A DNA stretch of 64,000 nt from Burhinus oedicnemus (lineage: Eukaryota > Chordata > Aves > Charadriiformes > Burhinidae). The DNA is taken from assembly GCA_008921705.1 (NCBI GenBank), contig VFFE01006977.1:1715290-1779289 (forward strand), given 5' to 3'. The notes below the pieces were generated by a model. The model was given only the letters and a program-made list of their open reading frames with translations, was not told the origin of the DNA and made no database searches. A program made the translations under genes and the position numbers. Shown piece after piece: positions 52,088 to 64,000 of this stretch; the first letter of the stretch is position 1; the number at the start of each line of letters is the position of its first letter.

Positions 52088-55000
52088 GTACATTTAGAGT
52101 ACTCCTAAATTACTCATTTTCTGTAGTGGGATGAGGGTGGCTCAAGTGCCTGTTACTTCCGCTTTAGGAAGGGTCTTTCCTTCACATGACCCAGCAAACT
52201 CCAGTGATTACAACAGAACAAGTCTTGGAGAGTAAAATTTCAACTCAGAAGTTTAAAATAACTGTCCGAGTAACCACATGTTGCTAATGGTCCAGTGTCA
52301 TACAGTCATTGCACTTTTGAGAGGTTTTCTTAAATCTCTAAATCATTAGGTTTTTACACTGAGACCATTATTGTTACGTTTATTTTACTGAGGTAGTAGA
52401 CTGACTGCAGAGGATGTGGGAAAACAGGAAAAATGATCCAGCATATACAGGTGTACAGGTAAGAAAAGAGGATTTAGAGAGAGCTGGCAGGTGATGGTGT
52501 CAGTAATAAGAGGGTATAATCATACAACAAAATGTAGAACCAGCTCTGTTTTCCCATCCAGCAACAGGCATCACTACTCTTCCCACTCCCCAGGTTTCTC
52601 TTGGTGTCTGGGGTGTCTCGGTATTCAGGTGTCCATTCATGTGCCAAAAAGGCAGCATGTGCCACTTTCTTCTCAGGACCATCTTTCCACAAACAAAGCC
52701 CTGTATAAACTGCCCTGTTTTCCCATAAATGCAATAGTCCTCCTGTCCTTAACTAAGGTGTTAGCCGTGCAACATGAAATTCTGCAGTGAAACCGATCTT
52801 CTTGTTGCCCCGTGTTTCCTCAGCCATCTTTTGCCCTTCCCCAAACCCTTCCTGTCATTTTCCATGTGTACATATGTAAAGTTTATTCAACTCTCCATGC
52901 CTCCAGCCACATCCCTAGAGTCGTCCTTTCAGTCCCTACACAGTCAGGGTTCTGCCTTTTAACTCTCCATTGATTTTGTCTTCTTTTGTTAAGTTCTCAT
53001 ATAATTTGCATTTATTGTCAAACAGTACCACACAAAAGATTATGGCCATCAACCCTCATTCCTTTCATATGAATTAGGAGAATATGGAGTAAGGACAGCA
53101 GTAAGCATTCTTTCTTCTGTTAAAAAAAATCTTAATTAAGAATTGTAAAGCAATTTTTTTTGTTTTATATAGTAAAGGAAAAATAGTTCTGCTGTCCTTT
53201 AGTCATTACAAGTATGCTGGGAAATATACTCCACTTCTTGTTTGGCACTTGGACTTCAGGTGTGTGATGAAAATGCCATCATGATCCTGGTAGCGAATTA
53301 GGACTGATAATAGGCTTTGTATATGGAGTCGGAAAATACATGTTCTGATATTTCTTGCCTTTGCAGTTTGTACCTTTCATGAACCTTTTCTCTGTGTCTT
53401 TTACAGTAAAAAAAGCAAAGTAGTTAGATACTGCTAAGGTTGTAAGAAAAATAAGATGCATATGTAAGTAGCCTGTAAAACACTGTTGTTCCTCTGTTTG
53501 TTGTTGTTGGTTTTTTTTAATTTATGTTTTATAATCACTTTTGCATGTGGTGACGTTGACCATATATTTGATGTCCAAATGCATTCAGCCTATAAGCAAG
53601 TATTATCATATAGAGGTAAACTCTTCTTCACTCTCAGCCATTAAAGTGCCTGCTTCCAGGCAGTAAGTAGCAAGTTTGTTTCTGGAGACAGATTCTCTTG
53701 AGATTGGGCATTACTGCCCTACGTGAGCAGGAGACTGAATTTGGCTTCTGCCCGTAATTCTGTAGGATGCATAGTATAAGCAGAAGCGTTTACCCTTTCT
53801 ATGCAATAGCCACATACTCGTCTAGTGCTGCAAAGAGTGATTATTTTTGCTTATTCTTCCAGGAGCGTCTGTGTCGTAGACTTCTAATTTAACTATTTTT
53901 CCAGTGTCTGGCTGACATTTTGTAGGAAACACTGCCATTTTTTAGATGTATTACTCATCAATACTTAGATTATAAATAGGGAGTTTTGATCAAGAGTACC
54001 TTTGCAACATATTACTTGTGCTGATCAGCATAAGGGAATATGACTTAAAATTTTAAGTGGTTTCCCCCTTTCAAGCATCCACTCGTGACGTTTCAAAGGA
54101 ATTTATAATTCATTAGGGAGAAATCTGACGGTTATCCAGAGAGTTGTGCTGAGGTGGAGCATCTGCCCAGCTGCCTGAGTGCAGAAGGGCGCTCTCTGGG
54201 ATGCAGGTGTCCAGCCTGTCTCTCAAGTAGGGGTGGCTGCTGTGCCCAGCCTCTAAAAACTGAAGCAAGCAAAGGTGCTGTAGTATGCACACTAGGTTGG
54301 CATTTGAGGATGGGATGCTGCCCTCAGCAACAGAGGGGCAAGGAACTGCTGCTGTTTACAACAGAGCTTGTAGGACTGCAGAGAAGAGACGAGCAAGCAT
54401 GACAGCCTCTGAACATTTATAAGGACAGAGTGCAGCTGTCTGTTGCTTATGGCTGTCTTGCCCACTGCCCCTGGGTTCTCAAGGACACATTTCTCTCCAA
54501 GGTGGTGGGATTATTGGCATAAGCTCGTTTCTGCCTCAAGTCATATGAAGAACAGAGGAAAGTGAGCTCTGAACAGGGTGGCCATCCAGGTCCTCATATA
54601 GGGTACATTCCTGCTGTGTTCAGCACCATACTCAGGGAAACTGTCTCTTCTCGGCCTTGACCTTTGCAACAGGAAGAGACAGAGCAGCTAGACATAGTAG
54701 GCATTTTGGTGGGGACAGGGAGAGCCAAGTAGGACATTGGTATTAGGAAGTGAGAGCAGAAAAGTTCAAAACTGGCTCCCACCATCCACTGAGGGTTTGA
54801 AAACCTCATGCAGCCTTCATCTTCTTAAATTTGACTTGTTGCTGATCACCTCATCAGGTTTGTAATCTCCTGATATGGCCACAAGGTAGTACCATTGCCT
54901 CCAGGGAAGCCTTTGGACCTCTCAGCACAGGTTTAGAAGTTTCATTTCTTTGGATCTCGGTGTGATGCTGTACTGGATCTTCTGCACTTTTCTGGATCTG

Positions 55001-58000
55001 CTGAGTTCCAGAAGGCATTGATGTTGCTATTGATTGTATGGATGAGGAAGGAGGAGTGTAGCAGCCCAGCAGTGGTCAGTAGGTGACAGCAATTACGAAG
55101 CTGTTATGCGTCATGAGAGGCACTCCACGATTTTGCGTGAGCACTTGATGTTTTGAGGGCTCCTAAGTCCTTGTTGTGTGCTGGAAAACTTGTGGTGGTG
55201 ACTCACTCATTGGTTCTGGCCCTTGAGTCCCTATTAGTGGTTGGAGCTTATCAGACATGTATGTTCCTGGAGCAGATTTTCTGGCTTGGTTTCATCCCCA
55301 AGAAATTTAGTTCATGTGCACCAAGATTGCTCCCCAGTACAACTGAAGGGTGGTGAGTGGGGGCACTTGGAAGATTAATTTCAAAACTATGTTTCTGTTC
55401 CGAGTTAAGACACTAGTGTAGGTGCACTCTGTGTAGAGGTATTGTCTCTTAACTGAGAGGTTCAGATCTTGGCTTTGACTCTGAAAAATAGTGCTACCTG
55501 GAGATCCTAAGGGAGTCTGCTCAGTATAAATTACATCAGTCTCTTTTAACTGGATTTAAACTGTGTGTTTTAAACTGATGAAAAACAACGTTCAGATTTT
55601 ACTAGGATTAGGAGCTCTTGAGTCCAGCACATCCCCAAATATTAAACAGGGACTTAAACCCCCAAAACAGGTGTAGATTTACTTATGTGGATGGTGTGGT
55701 CTTATAATATGTTATTTGTAGAGCATTTAATATAAATCTTGCTTTGTAAAAATAACCAAGTACAAATCCCTAACAGTGAACCTACCAGTGGAAAAAAAAA
55801 CCCAAAAAACTAGCAACAAACCTTAAAAAAAAAAAATTAAATTCAAATTTATGACTCAGGTCCTCATAACCAAGGCCTCTTTAGTAACACCAAAACAGGC
55901 TATATGTCAAACAGGTTTTCACCTTGATAAAACAGTTTTTCCTGCAGCATCTTGAACATTTAAAATTGTCTCTTCTAATTTGTATGTTCCTACTCAGCTT
56001 GTTGCTTTCTCACTGCCACAGAAGCAAACAATGACACTCAAGGTCACATTGCTTAAGTACAGAATTGTATTCATGTATTAAATTTGGAGAAGAAACTTGT
56101 GATTTCATAACGGAACAAAAAGTTCTTTCATAAGAAGTTTTATTGGTTTTGCTGTTTAGTTAATATCTAGACTGGCCATAACAGAAAATAGATGCTGGTG
56201 ATAAACAGCGTTTGGGGAAATGCTTCAACAGAGAGGCTTGAGCTGGAAAATTAAATTTCCAGTAATCTCCAACGGAAAATTTTATCTAATATTCATGCGC
56301 AGGTGTCTTCCTGTGTATTAGTATTTGACATACTGTGTTTGGTAATCTACCCCCTTTCATTCTTCAAAATTACTGAATTATGAAGTTGCTATTCATATTT
56401 AGTGCAGCAAGTCTCTTGCAGATGATTAATTACCGTCTTAAATAGAGTTTCTTGACTAAGCATATAAGCTTCATTGGATTCTGAATGCCCTGAGTGGGTT
56501 GTGAATGCCACATTTGCTAAGCTTCAAATCTTTGCTGTACCATAAGGATCACTTCTTTAAAAGAGAGAAGTATTAACAATTTGAGTCACTAGTTTTATTG
56601 TGGAGGTTTTTTTCGAAGCCTGACAAAACTTTACTAGCTAATACTAATATACTAAAATGCACATTTTAAAGATTACATTTTATGTATCTGAATTATGTAT
56701 GTCTGAATTTCCTGTAAACTATAAAAGAAATAATAGTAATTTTTCTACCTTCCCTGCATACAAGACAAAGTGATTTTGAGGTGCATAACTATTGGAATGG
56801 TTTTAAGCTGTGTACCTACTGGAATAGAGACTAGCATGTATATAACCGTGTTTTTGAAGTATTGCATTTAGTCTGAGATGTGACCAAGGACTGAGATCCA
56901 CTTACAAGGGAGCTACGCAGACAGCTCATTTTTGCATGCTCACGCACTCCACTCTTGCAGGTCACAGTGCTGTTGCTCCCTTCAAACAGTGCTCTCAAAG
57001 AACATGCTGCAAAGAGCAAGCTCCTTGAGCTCCATGACACTGTTGACGTAGACGGTGTCATGCTGCAGGCCTGAAGCATTGTACTGCTCTGGGAGCAACC
57101 AGTGCAAAAAGCTGAGTGCTGCACTGGCTTCTCCACTAGTTCTGGTTTAGAGTGAACTAATGAGCATGGCTTAATCCTATTAACTTTTTTGAAAGCTGGT
57201 AGCATTACCTTATGTAAAGTGAAGACTGAAGGTTGTAGTGGTTGCACTGACCAGATGTTCTCTCCCTGTCCCACCAAGCTTATGATAATGTTACTTGATT
57301 ATGCACGTTTATGGTCCTGAGCAGTTGTTTCCAAGGAAGGTTACTGTCTTCCTGGCATTATGCAAATGTGTATCTCTTCATTACTGTACTGTCGCAGAAT
57401 CCTTCTTTACAGGAGAATTTTCCCATGTGTAGTTGTGTACCTTTGTGTAGCTGTCTGAACAAAAAGATGGGAATGGTAAGACAATTCCTATGACCGTCTA
57501 GGAGTTTTTTGAGGAAGGTTTTGGGCACTCTTAGTGCAATTCCCTAATATCTCTTTTATATAAAAGTGGCAGGCTCTCACAGCATTACAACTGACAGCGC
57601 TGTCCTTCGCATAGAGATTTATGCTTTGTAAAAATATATCTGTGACTATTGTGGTCATGCCTCCAGTGGCCAATACTTCTTGCTCTTACCTAGTTATAAA
57701 TAAAATTAGAGGAAACAGATCTATGATATTAGCAATGTACTAGTAGATTAACTAGAAAATTCTGTTAACAGTTTAAGAATTTTCTTTAATTTATCATTTT
57801 TATACTTTAACAGACTTGAGAGGGACATATCCAGCCTTTCCAGTACAGTCTTCAAAATAAACTCAGGAGATTTCTAATGTGGAAAGAAAGGTGTAATATT
57901 GCTGTTACTCCTAACAAGCTTTTTATGTGCTCGTTCTTGTGAACAAACATTGATTTGACATTCCTCTGGGAAAAAGTAGTGAGTCAGTTGGAGGCACAAA

Positions 58001-61000
58001 TCATGCAGCTATGAAAAGTTGTTGCTTTTTAAGTTCTTTTTCAAAGATGCTTGCAGAGATCATAGAAGAAAAGATTTAGAAGACCCTCCTTTAAGACTAA
58101 CACACAGAGAAGTCTAGTGACTAAAGCGTATCTGTTTCTGCAAGGGCAAAATGGGCAGGTTTTTCAATAACGGTCATAGAAGATTTTTGTTGCACTTGCC
58201 TTTGTCCCTGGTGGAGAACCAGTGGTGGCGGCTACCACAGTGTCTCCTCCCTCACTAGGCTTAGCCTTAATGGTTTAGGAAGGAAGGGCTGTTCCCTACC
58301 TCACTGAACGCTAGCAGTGTGGGAAGGAAGGAATTTTGAGGGTGTTCATTCTCCTGGTTATCACCACAAGTCTCCTAGTAGCCAAAGTTTAACTCAGGCA
58401 AGTCTTTTTACCTAGGTAAGATCTAGAACTTTGTGAGATCTTCAGCCGTGAGATTTTTTTAATGTATAAAATATATTTTTTAATACTCTTGTGACTTCAA
58501 AATGCAGCTTGCCTATATGATCCATTTTAAGGGTTGAAAAACAGAATGCAAATAAACAGACTGTTTATTTTGAAATTTTCTCTTTTGTAGTGTTGACGTA
58601 TTTCGTTTAGATTGGCAATGTTGTTTTCTGGGAAGACACTTGGAAAATAAGTGCCTCACATAGTTACTTTGGCTGTTTGACTTATTTTATGTGATCGGTA
58701 GAAGATGAGAAAGCAGAAGCAGTGTGTGTGTGTCCTAAAATCTGTAAATCTTTAAATGACTAGAAATGATTGGTCCCTCCTACAGCAATTGGTTGCTACG
58801 CCCACTAGTTCACAGTGGTTTGGTGATTAGATCTATAAAAGATTAATTTTCTGTATAATACTTCTGAAAGAACAACTAATGCACAGCTGTTCTTTGTTGC
58901 TGAGCTTCAGGGCTGTTTTAACCTGTGTTCTACAGAGAGAAACTAATTCAAGGCAATGTTTCTGCACGTGCAGACATAATCTAATCTTGTATGACTGTCA
59001 GTCCAATGCAGCTGGAAATTATGGGGAATATGATCCTTAGGCCATCTCCTTTTCACTTTGTGCTTCAGAGGCAGGCCTACTGAGGGTTTTTTGGAAGTGA
59101 GGAACAAGACAAGGGTATGCCAAGATCTTTTCACAAAGTTATGAAAGTATATATGAGTTCTCTGAGTCTTGTGAAGGGCTCTGGTTCACATATAGGGTTG
59201 ATGTACCTAGGACAACAGGAGGGATCCTGACACCTCAGCTCTCCTGTCTTCTCTCTCTTGTGGAAAGTCATCACTGCTTGAGGAGTGGTTCTGGTGTTTC
59301 TGAGACATCAACAGTCACAGTTTTAATAGGCTGTGCTTTAACGTGGACCAAAAATCAGCACTGCTTTTCTCTGTTGCATCAGGCTGTAATATCTTAAATG
59401 GTTCAGTAGCTGCTACACAAGGAGGTGACCCTGTGTGGAGAACAAACACATATGCAGCTCCCAAGGGAAACCAGTGCAGGTAGAAACCCAGTCCAAGAAT
59501 AACTGAATGGATGATGAGAGAAAAACACAGTAAATTAAAAATGTACCAAGAGTGACTTTGAGACCCAGTGTGGCAATGGATTGAGGGTAACCATGGAGCG
59601 AGGATGCAGATTTTTCAAATTTACAGAAGCATGAGCTCATAAACATCATTTTGTTTAAAAATCTCCTCTTGCCCTGGTACAGTTTTTTCCAACAAGTCCT
59701 CTCTTAATACCTGTCTTTTCTATCACATATATTATCTTCACATTTATCAAATACACAAAACCAAAAAAAGGCAGTACTGATCTTCTACTTATTGGAAATG
59801 ATTTCTCTATTGAGTATTGTGCTAACTTCCCACAGTATTGCCTGATCACTAGAAATATATTTAATTACTGGACATTCTGTTTAAATGTTCAAGTTTATTT
59901 ACATCTCTCCCTTTGTATTATGTATGTGTTACATTAAAACAAAGTCATATCCACCCTATTCTGTTCATTAGAGTAAATATGCGTAATGTATATTTTCTTG
60001 ATTAAATGTAGAGTTAAGTATGTCAACATTCTATTACATCAGCACTATGCATCCTCTAACTTGTCTTCTGTACCTAAAAAAGGTGGTGAAACTGATAAAA
60101 GTGGGCTGGACAAGGCAAAAGTGAATTGAATGTCAGTGAGGAACTACCTTAATCCTCAGGCAAATGCCAGAGTTGTGATCAGTCTCCTTCCCTGTCCTGC
60201 CAGGTCCATATCAGTAGTTTGCAGAGGTGGTGTCAGAGTGTAGTCCTCCGTGAAAAGGTTCCTTTAGAGACTCCACACGTGGACGGTTTCATGTTTGATA
60301 CAAAATTTACTTATTTCAGGTTTTCTGAAGTTACTGGCAGGGAGCATGGAGGAACAGGTGCTCCCAAAGGGATGGAAGCTGGGACCCGTGGGCAATAACC
60401 TGACTGGCATGACAGGGGCCTCACCAGCCAGGGCTCATGGTGATGAGGCAGGTCCACAGGGTGGGATCAGGCCCCATGATGGTAAGCAGAGTCAGACATA
60501 GCCCTGGGATGAGTAGATGGGGCCATGGGGACAGGCCAAGGCCAGGTCAGGATGCCAGCCCATGACATGATTCAACTATGTACTTAAATCCTGATACAAG
60601 TGAGAAGGACACTTAGAGTAGAGCAACTGAAATATAGTCAAATCACTTTACAAAGTGTTTCTCCTTGCCTGTCACTGTAATGTGCTTGCTGTCATGACGC
60701 TGGGCATTCCTAGCTGCTGAGGAGGAATGTGTGGGTAGAAACCAGCTCAAGGCTGTTGCTCTTTTCCCAGCTCTTTTTGTTTGTTGTTTAGTATTCATGG
60801 GCCTCATACACACGCAGACCCCCACAGCTGGTCTGGCTAACTCAGGAAGCATTTGCACTTTTTTTATTAACTTGGGGACAATTACACATCTGGTGGGTTC
60901 ACTTAACTAATGCAACCATTTAGCTAGAATGGAGGTCATCCTCTGGTCCCCTTCATGCTCAGTTCAGCTTTCTTTGCAATATCTGTGGTCAGTTACTCTG

Positions 61001-62514
61001 CATGCTCTTCTGTGACTGATCTTGGTGGTACAGACTTCTTGCTGAAGCTGAATTCCCATAGAGCTGAGTAGGAGGTTGATTTATTCCTCTACTACAAAGC
61101 AAAAGTATCTCTGTTTACAAAACATGGTATGTTTTTATTTGTGTAGCAGATTATTATTCTTCTGTCATTCTGCAGCTCTGTATTTCTCCTCTTACCTCCC
61201 ACCCTTATTTAAAATAACTAAAAATGGGATATTTATATACAAACTAAATGAACACCAGTTCAATGCTGTTGGATGCTGGTGTGCTGTGACTTACCCCTTC
61301 CATTTTAAGCCATTCTCCAGTCATAGAGCGTCTTTTCTAGAAACTAACTTCTCAGCAGTGATACCAATTAATGTTACTGGATTAAAGCTGCTATTACTTG
61401 GTTTCTGTACTTGTCAAAGTAGTACCTAATAGTATGCCGCACGGTGAATCACCTTTAACAAAGAACATTGCTCATGGCTAATTTAAAGGAAAGGGAGAAA
61501 CGGCTGTAAGCTTCTCAAAAATATGTTGTAACCAGGCACCCGTATATCTTTTAATGGGTTATTTTAATGCCAAGAAAGTCTGGAAGAGGTGGCTTTTCAG
61601 TCTGATCTGGAGACAAAATGTCTTTTTTTAACTCCTGAGTTTCTGTGGATTTTTCAGTGAGGAGCTCACCTAACAGGTGCCTTCATAACTTTTTTCATCC
61701 AAGGAGCTTGGAAATTTTCTTTGTTGTTGTTTTTACATAACTTTCAATGCATATTATCACTTTGCCATAATCCAGAAATGAAACTTTGAAGTTAAACTGA
61801 TAGATAATTTGATCACTGGAATTGCAGACTAGTACATACTAAAAATACATTATAAATCCTTAGCAATGATATTAATTAAATATTGGAAGAAATTACCTTG
61901 AGGTGTGGGCCTCTCTCACCACATAAAGCTTACTGTCTTTCCAAGAGGTAGGATTCAGAAATTGCTTGTTGAGACTAGGCCATGCTGCTCCTTTCTTCTC
62001 ACAGGACTACTCGTATTTTTTTCTTAATTTCTGTTAGATGTCCCAAAATCTGAGAATAGGTATTGCTGCCATTTACCAGGTGGGACTGGCACAAGATGAA
62101 ATTATCCCTTTAGAAAGCGCTCTTGGGCAGAGACCAGAAGAGGAGATTCAGAGTTCAATTTTCACTGCATTGCTTAAATCTGGAAATATATATAAAATAC
62201 TAACTGAGTTTCAGTTTTATGTAACATACTTGGTGTGCAATGTACAAGTAGAAAGTACACTAAGACTCTTATCTCTTGGTTTGTTTTGAATGCTACCATG
62301 GTGATGTCTGGTGCAGGCAGAACATGAATTTGGAGAGTTGGTAAAGAAAGCTAATGTTCCAAATAAGAACTTACACTTGATATTATCTTGCAGATTCCAA
62401 ACAGTGTTATAAGACAAGAATATTAAAAATGTTAATAAACAAGACTGCTTCCTGCATGGTTGAGTTGTTTTACAGGGAACAACTCAATTTTAATCATTTC
62501 CACTGTTTTTAAAG
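52088..62514 (+). other. DHFR: DHFR intron 4 (10.4 kb)
   Basis: A long intron with GTACAT donor and TTTTTAAAG acceptor. It is mostly AT-rich with GC-richer patches at about 54130-54400, 56880-57270 and 60340-60570. A 148-codon minus-strand open frame (56831-57277) and a 117-codon plus-strand one (61076-61429) have no recognisable family. No CR1 or LTR was recognised in it, in contrast with MSH3 intron 8. A short TG repeat occurs at about 58720-58733. Confidence 0.85.
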
Positions 62515-62630
62515 GCAGCAATGGAGAAGCCAATTAATCATCGATTGTTTGTGACAAGAATTTTGCAGGAATTTGAGAGTGACACTTTTTTTCCAGAAAT
62601 TGACTACAAAGACTACAAACTTCTCACAGA
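62515..62630 (+). CDS. DHFR: DHFR exon 5
   Basis: This 116-base exon follows TTTTTAAAG and ends at GTAAGT. It encodes [20 protein letters not shown], then [19 protein letters not shown] plus two bases (mature residues 123-161). Thr136 in LFVTRI is the conserved residue that contacts Glu30 and the pterin through water. A nearby AG at 62517-62518 would shift the frame and is rejected. The final coding exon (about 80 bases) and 3' UTR lie right of the window, so DHFR is partial here. Confidence 0.98.
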
Positions 62631-64000
62631 GTAAGTATCAAGATGCATACTAGTCTTGTGTTCAGATGGAAGACAATAACCTACTGTGAATGCATAAGGG
62701 TCCTATCAAAGCCATGTTCTGTTTTGAGTTAGAGGTGCTTTTCACGTATCTTTTCCTAGAGTCATATTTTACTTAGAACCTGGGATTGTACCACACTCAG
62801 CACAGAGAGGTTGTTGGAACTTGCTATGTTCTTCAACCTTCCCATAATCTTTACAGTAAAGAATTGCATTTGTCAGTTTGCTTGAAAAGTAACTTTCTTG
62901 TTGTGTCTCATTTTAGAATTACTCAAATATTTACTAAGCTTCATAACTCTCAGTATGTTGTTAGTCAATGGTATTTAGTCTCTGAATGTCTTTGATAAAT
63001 TGCTGAAGACTAATTAAATGGTTTTGAGCAGGGAGGGTTGAGCCTTTATAGATTTCTAAGGTTATTCCTTTCTCTTGAGAACATGACTTCTTTCTAACAA
63101 ACTTAGTGGGAACTAGTATTGAACTGTAAGTTTCTGCTGTTTGGTGTGATTTCTTCTATGTTATTCTTGGCATATTGCAGTCATGCTTTTGTGTCCTCTC
63201 CAATGAGATTACATCCAGCAGGCAGTAGGGAGGTGGCAAAAATTCAAACATCTGCCTCAAGAACCAGCAAGGAAAGGACCACTTCCTCTTCTTGCTGCTC
63301 CCATTGTGTTCCCAACTAGATACAGACGAGCAGTGGAAGAAATTACAGTTGGGCGCCACAGTCTAGGAGGGACACTGAGGTGCTGGAGCATGTCCAGAGA
63401 AGGGCAACAAAGCTGGGAGCTGCTCTCTTCTCCCAAGTAACTAGCGATAGAACAAGAGGAAACGGGTTCAAGTTGCACCAGGGGAGGTTTAGGCTGGACA
63501 TTAGGAAAAAATTTTTCACTGAAAGGGTTATCAAACATTGGAAGAGGCTGCCCAGGGAGGTGGTTGAGTCACCATCCCTAGATATGTTTAGAAGTCGTGT
63601 AGATGTGGTGCTTAGAGACATGTTTTAGTGGCAGACCTGGTAGAGTAGGGTCAATGGTTGGACTAGATGATCTTAAAGGTCTTTTCCAACCTAAACGATT
63701 CTATGATTCTATGAAATAGAAAGTATGGCAACTCAAGCTCCCTGTGCGGGGCACAGGAATGGATTAGCACTGAAGTGGGATAGAATAAGTAGGGGCGGGA
63801 AAGAAGGATGCGGGAGAGATAAGCAAGGTGAGTGGGGAGGGACTAGTCACCTTTTTCAACTCTTAACATGTTCTGAACTGCGCTGTGCCATATCGTGAAC
63901 CCACTTCAGTATCCTGATGTCTAACCCAAAGCTCCCCTCTCTCCCTCTTGGCTGTTTCTGAGTTATACATTGATTTTGGCCAGTGTACTGAAATCAGAAT
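62631..64000 (+). other. DHFR: DHFR intron 5 (partial)
   Basis: The start of intron 5, with a GTAAGT donor. It contains a CR1 3' end at 63346-63715; the rest has no recognisable feature. The acceptor is outside the window. Confidence 0.88.
63346..63715 (+). mobile_element. CR1 LINE 3' end
   Basis: About 370 bp on the plus strand read as a CR1 terminus: GTGCTGGAGCATGTCCAGAG, AAGGGCAACAAAGCTGG, then AGATTAGGCTGGACATTAGG-like sequence, CATTGGAAGAGGCTGCCCAG, TTGGACTAGATGATCTTAAA and the end TTCTATGATTCTATGA. The middle of the usual 3' region (the GACAGGCTGAG and CTGAAGGGGGC blocks) is missing, giving an internal deletion at about 63420-63440. An 82-codon frame (63380-63628) is the ORF2 tail. It is sense to DHFR. 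Confidence 0.9.

Noticed and set aside
56831..57277. 148-codon minus-strand open frame in DHFR intron 4
   Set aside because: No recognisable domain, no splice or promoter context and Ser/Cys-rich composition. A database search could reopen it.
62518..62630. Alternate DHFR exon 5 acceptor 4 bases downstream
   Set aside because: Using the AG at 62517-62518 shifts the frame and loses the conserved AAMEKP start.

Overview
This is vertebrate nuclear DNA, almost certainly from a bird. It holds most of one classic divergent gene pair: MSH3 (DNA mismatch repair) on the minus strand and DHFR (dihydrofolate reductase) on the plus strand. The two start codons are 264 bp apart inside a CpG island. A bird is indicated by the many CR1 LINE fragments, a solo avian-type LTR, a tyrosine where mammalian DHFR has phenylalanine at residue 31, and a DHFR sequence that reads like known avian DHFR. 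The species cannot be named from the sequence.

Layout. MSH3 exons 10 to 1 run from 2551 up to 47408 (minus strand); exon 11 onward lies beyond the left edge. The ten exons give 1451 coding bases (483 codons plus 2 bases) that join in frame. They cover the PCNA-binding motif, the mismatch-binding domain, the connector and the start of the lever domain. Intron 8 alone is 31 kb (4020-35118) and carries most of the repeats. The shared promoter is 47409-47672. DHFR exons 1 to 5 run from 47673 to 62630 (plus strand; 86, 50, 106, 127 and 116 bases, the vertebrate pattern). The last coding exon and 3' UTR lie beyond the right edge.

Most notable points: (1) MSH3 intron 6 is a U12-type AT-AC intron, with a perfect ATATCCTT donor and an AC acceptor just after a TTTTTAAC branch site. 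(2) The end of MSH3 exon 9 with its splice donor is tandemly duplicated (46 bp, 40/46 identical), and the extra donor is dead. (3) The shared promoter is TATA-less, built of 38-39 bp modules with TCCCGCC and C-rich GC boxes. (4) DHFR intron 1 holds an inverted pair of ACTACAACTCCC motifs of the ZNF143/THAP11 type. (5) MSH3 exon 1 is short and lacks the Ala/Pro tract of mammals. I saw no prokaryotic system, tRNA or rRNA gene, CRISPR array or third gene. Most other open frames are unconserved intronic noise or pieces of CR1.
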